A DNA stretch of 64,000 nt, from assembly GCA_014281115.1 (NCBI GenBank), contig JACONQ010000014.1, forward strand, positions 1,798,001 to 1,862,000. Direction: 5' to 3'. Below, piece by piece: positions 43,335 to 55,146 of the stretch (its first letter is position 1; the number at the start of each line of letters is the position of its first letter). The stretch is from Laburnicola sp. R22_1. Lineage: Eukaryota > Ascomycota > Dothideomycetes > Pleosporales > Didymosphaeriaceae. A program made the position numbers and the translations under genes. The notes under the pieces were generated by a model. It saw only the letters and a list, made by a program, of their open reading frames with translations. It was not told the origin of the DNA and ran no database searches.

Positions 43335-43520
43335 TGTTAGATTTAATAGTTGAATGCGATAATACGCCTTAATAGATAATAATAATTGTATTGTGTTTGT
43401 GTCCACCATGTTTGGCTAGTTCTAACTTCTTCGCTAGTGTGCCAAGCTAGGTGGTCCCTGCTTTATTGTACAGATCCAACCTCAACGCGCTTGTTCTATC
43501 TAACAGCTGTATATCTGACA
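43335..43520 (-). repeat. LTR of the nested Copia element (5' LTR by coding strand)
   Basis: 186 bp; the gag-like ATG lies 34 bp inside it on the minus strand. It is followed by the TCTCT duplication. Confidence 0.93.
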
Positions 43521-44620
43521 TCTCTTTAGCAAGGATTATCGCAAAGTGCATTGCTATCTAACATCCTTTTATAAGCTAAGCTAGAGCCTAACATATAGGG
43601 CTCTATAATTAATAACTAAGAAAGTTACGCAGTAGCTAGGCCTACTGCTATAGCTAAATAACTATATAAGGCGTCTTAGCAGTCTAGCGCCTCTTACTAT
43701 TAGCTTCTTACTTTAGGGGAGACGGCGTTTGGACCACAGTAAGCGATAATAGGATGCGCTTAGGATAGTGTAGGATAAGCCCTACTGCTTAAAAGCCACT
43801 CTTAATTAACTGCTCTAGCTAAGCGCAACGCAGTCTAATAGTTAAAGTGCTTAAGCTATTCTAGACTAAGCTTATTAGTTGTCTAGCTATTATCGCTTAC
43901 TGCAAGCCTCCAGTCGCCTAGGATAAGCTAATACCAGCTAGCTTAGTATAGTTTTCTAGATAGTATAATAAATAGCAAGAGCGCCTAGCCTAACGCGCTA
44001 ATATATTTAATTACTATAACCTAGTTGCAATTGCTAGGCTGTATAGCAATTGCTCGCCCAACTCTATTAGAGCTTATAATAATCTTAGATGTGCTAGCAA
44101 CTCCTATTATAAATCCTATCTTATTAAAATTGTATATATCCTTATCTATTATGCTATACTTCTAACGCGTGTCCTTAACAAGCTTAAACTAGACTCTAAA
44201 CTTAACTAGATCCTAATAGAGAGTACGCTAAGCATATAGCTTTCTATCCCACTTAGTTATAAGCTCTGCCTAGCTATTAACAAAGCGTAACACCTAGTTC
44301 TTGCTAATAGGCTGTAAAGGCGGAATCTAGCCTTAAGCTTAAAGTAGGACATCTGCTATTTAGCGCACATTAATAATATAGGGTAGAAAGCCTTATCTAT
44401 TAAGGTCTAGAATCTAGCGAACAAGAGACTGCTCTTTAAGAGGCGATAGCTTGCGTTTATTAGACATTGTCTTAATTCTAGCTTAGACACTATAGAGGCG
44501 CGACTAGAGGATTAATTTAGGGACATTATAGGCTGCTGCCATAGCGCAAATTAACTAATAAGGATAAGACTTAATTAAGACAAAGGCAAGACTAAGTCTG
44601 CCTTCTTTTAATAGCAATTG
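43521..44620 (-). pseudogene. Degenerate pogo-type transposase of element B
   Basis: Minus-strand fragments in several frames recall a Fot1-type transposase: a start-like ATG near 44611, segments resembling ...SLVRWILDLD...GFPP of the CENP-B-type HTH near 44400-44450, and a KWDRKLYAQRA-like piece near 44230. Stops interrupt every frame and G-to-A changes are frequent. The 3' part continues on the other side of the Copia insertion (38058-38365). Identification rests on motif fragments plus the element ends. Confidence 0.65.
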
Positions 44621-44666
44621 AGCTCGTCATTGTTAAGCCATAGTCAAAAAGGTGGACGCGTCGTGT

Positions 44667-44723
44667 CGCGTTTTGGTGGGGTGCACAGCTCAGTGGTGTA
44701 CGCAGCTCACTGGTGGATTACGT
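44667..44723 (-). repeat. Right terminal inverted repeat of element B
   Basis: 57 bp inverted copy of 38001-38057 with one transition, followed by TA. Confidence 0.92.
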
Positions 44724-44725
44724 TA

Positions 44726-45037
44726 TCTACTTTCTGAGGGCGTGACCCAACATTCAATTACCCAACATTGAATCAATCCAGTAGGAGCCGATAGGTTAAT
44801 CCAAGAGGGATGTTCAATGATATCAACATATCAAAGTGGCCATGAGCAGTCCTGGAGGGAAAAAAAGGTTGACGAGAAGCGCTCACAAATCGCGATACAG
44901 ATTACGTAATATCAATTCGACTCGCGACTTCGGTCATCGCACCAGAGCTTGCTGGTCCATGCATACACCACCAACCCCTCCATCAGCTATACCATCACTT
45001 CCTACCTGGGTACACTATCTGGCCCCTGGCAATTGTC
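44726..45037. promoter_or_regulatory. Flank of element B and promoter of the F-box-like gene
   Basis: About 310 bp. Two CCCAACATT(C/G)AAT copies lie just right of the transposon (44747-44773). No TATA box is obvious. Confidence 0.4.
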
Positions 45038-46063
45038 ATGGGCAACACTCGCACCCCACAGTGCCCCTCACTTCCACCTGAACTCTGGATACGCATTCTC
45101 TCCCACAACGACGACCTGACCCACCTCTGGTCGGTATGCCGAAACGTATCTTCCCCATTTCGAGCCTATACCGAACAAGTCTTTGCCGAGTCTGTAATCC
45201 ATATCACGTACATTGATTTCCACCTAGAGAAGTACAACCTAGGCGGCAGGAGCAAGAGGCCCGAGATTCCCACCTCGTTTTTGCGCTTTCAGTCTGGCAT
45301 AAATGCGGCACAAGGGGGCCGGGAAAAATCAGTCGCATGCTTTCAGGACCATCGAAAGAAGAGCGAGCTTGCTGGCGGGAAAAAGAAAGAGTACAACAAG
45401 ATCATGGAGAGATGGGAGGGTAATGTTAGAGGGTGGAAAGCGCAGATGCCGAACTATACGATTCGGATAGGCAACATCGTCAATGATACGGAGCTTGTCG
45501 GTCTGTCCATTGATATTGAGTCGCGACAGATCCAGTTCGACTGGCGGCGAACCTTCACCCTCTTTTTCCGCGAGCAGGCGCTCCTGTGCACCTTCAAATC
45601 GAAGTGGGAAGCCGAGAGCCAGAAGCTCATGGAAGCAAAAAAAGAGCGGCTCGTAAAGGAGGAGCATATTTTAGGGAGAGATTACCCTGTACCTTTAGCC
45701 GCAGCGGAGATGGAAATGAGGAAGAAAATCCGCCGCAAGAGACTAAAGGAACACTACGCCAGTAATGAGGAGATGGTTTGGGCGCTCGAAAGCTTGAAAC
45801 ACTTTGATAACTTCGACGCTTCAAATGGGAGCGTAAAAGCTTTCGAGTTCAATCCCGACTTACCTGGCGCGGGGCTTGGGGAGAAATGGTTTGGCAGCGT
45901 CAACCTTGTGCAAGAACTCTACCTGGACGAATGGAGCTGCATGCATCGAATCGACACCAAAGTCGAACACACAAACGGTGACGATCAATTCTTGAGGTAT
46001 TCTGTGCCGCCTCCAGACTTGAGACAACACTCACTTACGTCGCCGGTTCGGGAAGTTCGATGA
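45038..46063 (+). CDS. F-box-like protein, function unknown
   Basis: 341 residues, no intron, start ATG in GTCATGGGC. Residues 11-45 (SLPPELWIRILSHNDDLTHLWSVCRNVSSPFRAYTEQVF) match the F-box pattern LPPELWxxIL...L...V.S.F, which binds Skp1 in SCF ubiquitin ligases. The middle is strongly basic and rich in charged helices (about 195-250, KWEAESQKLMEAKKERLVKE), perhaps coiled coil. No substrate-binding repeats are seen. Many Pleosporales carry families of such proteins. An upstream frame (44836-45081) overlaps but has no supporting features. It is the first gene right of the transposon block. Confidence 0.7.
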   Translation: MGNTRTPQCPSLPPELWIRILSHNDDLTHLWSVCRNVSSPFRAYTEQVFAESVIHITYIDFHLEKYNLGGRSKRPEIPTSFLRFQSGINAAQGGREKSVACFQDHRKKSELAGGKKKEYNKIMERWEGNVRGWKAQMPNYTIRIGNIVNDTELVGLSIDIESRQIQFDWRRTFTLFFREQALLCTFKSKWEAESQKLMEAKKERLVKEEHILGRDYPVPLAAAEMEMRKKIRRKRLKEHYASNEEMVWALESLKHFDNFDASNGSVKAFEFNPDLPGAGLGEKWFGSVNLVQELYLDEWSCMHRIDTKVEHTNGDDQFLRYSVPPPDLRQHSLTSPVREVR

Positions 46064-46486
46064 CGCCGCAAGCGTTGACTGTCGTTCTCCCCAGCAGTCA
46101 GTGTGGGATGAACGAGAATTCCTTCGTTACGAGAACCTCGATGGAACCCGTCATCGGAACTATCCGTGTTGATCAAGCGGTCTTACCCGAACGATTACAG
46201 CTCTTCTATGCAATCACTTGCAGCATGAGTTACTTTCGCCCTTGAATGTACATTGGTAGGATTTTAGTTTTCAAGTCGCAGTGTTTTCTGGGGTGCCTTT
46301 GTACTCAACATGTAGCCATGCGCGCCCTCATACGGTGTCGTAGAGGTACACGACACATATTCGAGCCTGTCAACCTATTGGATACGGCCAATATCTCGAT
46401 GCCAAAATTGCTCTGGGACACGAAGCAGAAGCGCTCGGCGGAAGGTAAATTGAAAGATTGTACCAAATTTCGCTACGGCTGCCAGT
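46064..46486. other. Intergenic region between convergent genes
   Basis: About 420 bp. Short ORFs only; nothing recognised. Confidence 0.5.
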
Positions 46487-48703
46487 CTAGACACCCCTCC
46501 CTTTACTGTCATTAACATTCTCCATACTAATCTCTTCTGTCAATGCCGAATACGTTCCTCCATCATACGCCATTTTCGCAGTATAGGCCGACCCCTCGTG
46601 TGGCGTATGCCCCGCGCCCTCACCCCTCACCGCCAGCCCATGAAATACTCTGCCTCTCTCAACCAGCACAGGGAACAAGTAATCGCTTTCATTCCACGGA
46701 CTCACATGTCTTGCCTCGAGCGCCTGTCGCTGTAACTGTAACAATCCTGTCGCCTTCCAATCCGCCTTCTTTGACTGCTTCAGATGCGTAACGGACCTGA
46801 ACCAGAATATTTGCTCGATGAGTGTCCAGTCGAGAATTATCAGTATCGACCCCACGCCCAGTATCATACACATTCCGAGCACGCTGACGCTGACGTGCGT
46901 ACTGCTGCGAGTCTTCTGAGTATGACATATGCGTTCAATATACGAATCCGTGGGCGTGTCGATCTGGGCCAAGGAGCTTAGGCCAGGGCGGAGGTCGAAC
47001 TTTTCAGGGGAGGAAAATTCGTTGACACGCCGTTGGAGCACGGCGAGGGAGAGATTGTGCAAGTTATGCGCTTCTCGTTCCCACTGGGTGTCCGGGAGTT
47101 TAGATGACGTCCTCGACTTCGCCGTGAAGACGTAGTCTTGCGCGAGAAGGAGGGAATTATCGAGAATGGTGGCTGACCACTGTAAGACCATGCCCCACGC
47201 CGCTTTCCACACGACGGTAAAGATGGCGTGTTGTTGCATCGAGAGCTGTAGATCGCCATTCTCGACCGCATGTAGGGCGCTGTAGAGCCCCGTCAAGTCT
47301 GTACACTTCGAATTCGCGCCGTTGCAGAACTGGTACTGCTCTGTGCAGCCGAGAATGGAGAGATCGTTTGTGGGGGTGAAAAATTCTGGGCTTCGGCCTG
47401 CGTGCTTATGAGCCTCGAACAGAGGATCATCGACTATACCAGTGTATTCGCCTTGGTTGTATATGGATATAAGAGTTACGTCGGCATCATCACGCTGAAG
47501 ATCTGCGATGGGCGTAAAGTCGCTGGCTGTTGGGTTTTCGGCGTATGCGGTGCTTACACTTCGAAGTGTTAGCTGTGTAGTGAGAGTGGATGATACAAGA
47601 CAGAGCTTACTGAATGGTGTAGGCATCCTGCCAATAATCCTTCTGATACTGGCTGACACAGAACGTAGTATCATTTGTCATGCTCTCCAGCTTTGTCGCC
47701 TGGCACCCTGCATTCGATTTCGCTCGCCCGAACTCCCAAAATTTGACACTAGTGTTTGTTTTGCCTCCATATGCTTCGGGTAGATTATGTTTCCAGTCAG
47801 TGGCATACTTTTCGCCGTCAATCGGCGCACAACTGGTAACTCTTCTTATGGACAGGTCTTCTTCGGGCCGAAAGTTGATTCCAAGGTGTTTGTTCGAGGA
47901 AATATGACCGGAGTCATACTTAACGGCGAACGGTGTGGAGCATGCACCTCCTCCAAATGGGCATGTGGCATTGTTCTCAGACGCAGCGCCGGCGCCTTCA
48001 AGGTAGGTCTGCACGAAAACATTGCAGTCGGTCGACCCGCCATTCTCTTGGACATTATAGCACGACCGTGCGTATGCCGCGCTCTTTGTGATGGTCAAGC
48101 GTCCTTGTAAAACCTCAGCATTGAAAGTGATCAAGTCCTCCCCAGACAAATCATACGCTTCGACGCTGCGCAAGTTCTCAATCTCTTTAGGATATCCACA
48201 AACACCAGCTTTTACGAGTGCTGATCCCGCACCTGTTGACGCAATCTGGGACGAGAACAATCCAGCGACACCGAAGAAGGTCATGTGTATAAGAGTAACG
48301 AGGAGCAGCACGGCGGAGTGACGGAAGGGCGACTTTACCTGGCCTTTCCAAGCCAGCGTAGAGCGCCCCAAATTCCATAGCGCGTTTGGTGCCGTTGTCG
48401 CGTTGCGGAGGATGATTTGCTGTTGGTGGAAAAGTCCATCGCGGGGAGACGTGGTCGAGCGGCCTTGGTGTAAAATGAAGCAGACGACGCGCCAAAAGCA
48501 GGCACCGGAGAACTGAACAAACAGTGTAAGGAACGAAACGAAGATCAAGCCTTGGGTTTGTGGCAGAGTCAAGGTCGCGCCCCTAGTCCTGCCGTACTCT
48601 AGTTGAAATTAGCGTTTCGATGGAAATACGAGGTGCTAGGGACCTCTAAAAGAGGAAACTCACCCCAATCCACCCAGAAGCCAGTGTACACATCGTTTGC
48701 CAT
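46487..48703 (-). CDS. Fungal multi-pass membrane protein with a large extracellular domain, function unknown
   Basis: Three exons, 48703-48664, 48598-47611 and 47558-46487, encode about 699 residues. The start MANDVYTGFWVDWEYGR spans intron 1 (65 bp, GTGAGT/ACTAG); intron 2 (52 bp) has GTAAGC, branch GCTAAC and acceptor CGAAG. Hydrophobic segments lie at about 28-50 (LIFVSFLTLFVQFSGACFW), 95-120, 395-420 and 525-555 (VLGMCMILGVGSILIILDW). Between the second and third lies a domain rich in Cys and N-glycosylation sites (for example ENNATCPFGGGACSTPF), probably outside the cell. This layout is common in filamentous ascomycetes but has no assigned role that I know of. Confidence 0.78.
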
Positions 48704-49640
48704 TGTCGTTTGAGGAAGCACAATTGTTGTTAGGTGGAAGCATCGAACAATTCTCTGCACACCGGAGACGGTACTTTATCAGACTCGAATTACGGCCCCC
48801 AAGTCGCCCAGACGACGGGGGCCGCCTAGAGTGATCGCCAGTCTCACTAGGAGATTGGCTTTTCCGCCTTGTGGAAAAGTGCACGCTGAAGACTTCAAAC
48901 GATAGTGGATGACAGCTTGATATCGAATGAATTGAATTGTTGATCCTACCAACCGGTGAAATCGCAAATTGCTAAAGCCTAATATTGCTATATGTGCAAG
49001 AGCACAAGATGTCGTGAGATGCATTCTACGCTACGGACAGAGATCCTTGCAGTGGGATCCTAGCAATCAGCCGCACGGACATCTTCCTAACACATTCTAT
49101 CTTTAGGTAAATTAGCCTTACGTACTTAGTGATGCTGGTAATGCAAAATTAAAATTAAGCCGATCAACACGAGCGGCACAAGGCAGAGACAAGCACAGCG
49201 CGAAACACGGAACGTAGAGGAAGTTCTTGATAGTGCCTATGGTGTGCATATCTCACTATAGTTACGTTTATACCATAATAGAGCTACCTAGGAAATGCAC
49301 CCACTCTACTAACACGGCTCTTTTGATTAGGCAAGATCCTGGCCTTGAAAACTCGAAATACTGATCCATCCATGGATTTAAATCTGTCACGTGAGGCCTA
49401 GTCCCAAAGCGGACGAAGAATGGAAACGCGACGCGTAAAGACCACGACGCGGCTTGGCAACGACGCGAGGTCGCGCGCCTTTCCTTTCCTCACACCCACC
49501 CCCGATCAGCCCTCTGCCCCTCCACGCCGTTGCCATCTGCAGCAGCACCACCCGCCCGCTGACACCGTCTTGTGGCCGTGCCATTGTCTCCCTTTTTTCC
49601 TTCGGCACACAACAGCTTGCCTCCCCCCCGCAGCCTCACC
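48704..49640. promoter_or_regulatory. Divergent promoter region of the membrane-protein gene and MCM3
   Basis: 937 bp. The left two thirds are AT-rich; the last 250 bp before MCM3 are GC/pyrimidine-rich and hold TCACGTGA (49387-49394) and ACGCGT (49431-49436). Confidence 0.5.
49431..49436. promoter_or_regulatory. MCB-like box (ACGCGT) upstream of MCM3
   Basis: AACGCGACGCGTAAA, 205 bp before the MCM3 ATG: one full MluI cell-cycle box with an overlapping ACGCG half. MBF-bound MCBs drive G1/S expression of replication genes in yeasts; function here is inferred. Confidence 0.5.
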
Positions 49641-52415
<2,775 letters not shown>

Positions 52416-52668
52416 CATTCACAGGATGCATTTAGGATATGAGGGATGCTGGCATGACTTTGGCGTCTGTGGTGGCTGTCTTTGATACGAAGCGTAATAT
52501 GGATACCGCTTTCATTGCTCTTATATGCTTGAAATGGAGCAGATGGGCACGTACAAGATCACTTCTATATTACAATATCCAACGACGTCTCGTATGATAC
52601 GATAGAACTGTACACTTAGCTCGACGTCACGATGAAGTTGCACAACCGAAGTCCGCATCCCGTCCCCC

Positions 52669-55146
52669 TCAACTGGGCACCCCTTCATACTCCCACCCTT
52701 CCAGCATCCGTCTTCTTCTCCCTCTCTTTTCCTCTCGTCTATTCGCTGCACACTTGACAAAAAATGTCAGCGCCGCACACACGAAGATGATGACGGCAGC
52801 TACCGTGGGCACGACGACGATACGCGTCCTATCCGTGTCTCCGGGCGGGAGGTACGGACACGTACCGTTTACCTCTCCGACCCAGCAGTCTGGCGTGTCG
52901 AGGCTGTTGAGGTTGATCAGGATGGGATGCGCGTGGGAAGCGTCCAGCTCGGCCATGGCCGCGCCCAGGTGCGCGTTCTCGAGCGCGGTATGTGGGACGC
53001 TGAATGCGAATGGGGATGGGCATGCGCGCGGGGCTTCGTCGTACGTCGCCGTCTGCTCGGAGATGGTCCACGCGTACGGCGCCGCTGCGTCCTGGCATGC
53101 GACGCGCAGGCGAGACGCACAGTCTACGACGTGCCACTGCCCTGCGTACGCGCCGGTGGGGTATGCTGCTGCGCATTTGTTCGCCGTGGAAGCAGCAGGC
53201 GAGGAATCGGTGGCGTTTAGCGGCTGGCCTGGCGCCCAGGACCAGAGGTAGGAGCGGGTGAAGGCGACGTACGGCAGGGGGTTCACATCCGCGGTAACGT
53301 TTGCGAGGGTGTGGTTTAGGAGGGGCGACAGGCCGCAAGCGGTAAGGTTGGAGACTGCGGCCATGGGGCTCAAGAGGTCTGCATGTGCGCCAACGTGTAC
53401 ATCGGACGGGAGCGTGGCGAAGGCGAAGGACGAGTTTGTGTCGCGTGTTATGGTTGTGGCGGAGGCGTCGAAGAGACAGCCTGAGGTCACGACTCCAGAC
53501 GGAGATAACGACACGTCTTGCTGGACACGGAATGCGTCGGAAGAGAAGAGCGTGCCGGCATCCGGAGATGTGTTGTACGCGCCCATTTGTGGGTCTATGG
53601 ACCCGAGAACGGCGATGAGGCGATAGAATTGGCTGAATTGGATGTACGCTTCCGTGGGCCATCCGTCTTCGGTCGAAGACCGGCCTCTGTCACCCTGCTG
53701 TACGCGGTAGTAACCTTCCCTAGGCATGTTCTCGTCTGCGACACTATGCCAATTGTCCGAGAGCTGTGCACGCTGGTCCATTAGTTTGGATGGTGCGTAT
53801 AGCCTGTCTGAAAGGTTCCCTTTGATGATATCGCTAAGGAGGTTGCCGGCTGCAGCAGAAGGGAGGCGATCCCTAGGAGGCTGTTCTGCGGGTTCGTTGG
53901 GTTGGGACCAGGATGAGGCGGCGTGGATGTCGAGCAGGAGGTAGATAAAGGTGGCTCCTGTGGTAGTCGATGTTGCGGTGAGGAAGTCGTCTAAGATGCT
54001 GGTGAGATAGTTCAATGTTATGGTAGAAGTGCAGTTGTACGCCCCGAGCTGAATGGTACCGTCTGGGTTCTGGTCTTCGACTAGAGGGGGTGAGGACGAA
54101 ATCGACGCCGAAGCCGATGAGGATGAGGATGAGGATGGAGATGAAATAGAGGGACTGAACGATGACGATGCCATGGAAGATGCAGAGGAAGAGACCGTAC
54201 TCAGCGGAGCCGAAGTCGAACCCGATCCAGACGAAGATTCATCTTGACGTTTCAAAACTAATGATGTACCACTTGCAACTAGTCCAGCGCGGGTAGAACT
54301 CCCACCCTCTGAAGGCGCAGAAGTAGGAACTGTCGAAGTGGCTCCAGAGCCCGAAGGCGGTATTTCAACCGGACACAAGCTCCATTCGCTCCTTCGCGCG
54401 TCCCAGTAAACATCTATCAGAAACCTTTGCAGCCCAATTGCGAGCAAATTGGAGAAGCATAGCTGAAAAGACTTTTCTTCGTACGTGTTGGTGCTGAAAC
54501 AGGCTGCCCTCAACGACACGGCGGGCACGGTATGATAGTTGATCGGTACGTAGAGTCCGACATCACGCTGTGCCTGTTTCACTGGTTAGAAAATGATTTC
54601 TTGGATCCCTGCTTAGCAACAAGAACATGGCAGTGACGTTGTCCTTGTTCATACGATGCTATTATACTGCTTCAGGTAGAAGCAGTCTACGTATGTACAG
54701 GACTAGATTTTGAAGTCTGGAGACCCCATGTGGATCAAGTTACCCTCGGGTCCACAATCCTGCCTCCAAACTTTTGAAATCTGACTGTATTGCAGGCGCT
54801 GGGTGAGTTATATTTGGAACACATCCGGTAACCGGGCAAGCCTAGTTTTCCAGAGAGCGACCTGCGAGGACGACTATTGCGTAGAGTAACCGCGCATTTT
54901 GATTGGTCGTATTCTACCTTCCAGGTCGTTCGTCTCATGTCTTCCAAGACAGTCGAGGCGAAAGATGAGTGCCGTCAATCGAAGAAAAGCACTCACCTAA
55001 CTGCACACAAACTGCTAGAAGAGAAAATCCCCAAGAATATCCAGAAGAAAAGCACGTGATGCAGTACTCACCCGGAAGGCCTCGTCCCACGGCTGCCGCA
55101 GCGTGCCTATCGCGACCGGATCCGGGGTGTACAACGAATCGGCCAT
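52669..55146 (-). CDS. MTC6: MTC6-like integral membrane protein (maintenance of telomere capping 6)
   Basis: Exons 55146-55072 and 54573-52669 encode about 659 residues. The first exon, MADSLYTPDPVAIGTLRQPWDEAFR, splices in phase 0 over a 498-bp intron to AQRDVGLYVPINYHTVPAVSLRAACF, the family's N-terminal block. Conserved pieces include LCFSNLLAIGLQRFLIDVYWD and WSLCPVEIP. A long Ser-rich stretch follows (about 120-175), then a Cys- and Asn-glycosylation-rich lectin-like lumenal/extracellular domain, one transmembrane helix near the C-terminus (IVVVPTVAAVIIFVCAALTFF) and a basic cytoplasmic tail. In yeast, mtc6 mutants enhance cdc13-1 defects, but the molecular role is unclear. The open frame begins at a GTG (54582), so an upstream exon is needed. 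Confidence 0.87.

Larger units (their letters stand above)
38371..43520 (-). mobile_element. Complete but degenerate Ty1/Copia LTR retrotransposon nested in element B
   Basis: 5150 bp with 186-bp direct LTRs (38371-38556 and 43335-43520), each beginning TGT(C/T)AGAT and ending ATCTGACA. The target duplication TCTCT is present at 38366-38370 and 43521-43525. Coding remains lie on the minus strand in the order gag - protease - integrase - reverse transcriptase - RNase H, which defines Ty1/Copia. The LTRs differ mostly by C/T and G/A transitions, as expected from RIP. Confidence 0.93.
38001..44723 (-). mobile_element. RIP-damaged Fot1/pogo-like transposon (element B), interrupted by a Copia element
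   Basis: Bounded by TA (37999-38000 and 44724-44725) and by 57-bp terminal inverted repeats (38001-38057 and 44667-44723) with one mismatch. Each end starts ACGTAATCCACCA and has two 17-bp direct repeats (38014-38030, 38031-38047) followed by CCAAAACGCG, the same layout as element A. Removing the nested 5150-bp Copia element and one copy of its 5-bp duplication leaves about 1.57 kb, a normal size for this family. The interior is AT-rich and full of stops, as after RIP. Confidence 0.88.

Noticed and set aside
38001..44723. Possibility that the AT-rich block is a CRISPR array, centromere or tRNA cluster
   Set aside because: The structure is fully explained by a pogo-like element with a nested Copia element; the direct repeats are LTRs.
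52829..53662. 277-residue minus-strand Arg/His-rich ORF
   Set aside because: Out-of-frame shadow within the MTC6 exon on the same strand.
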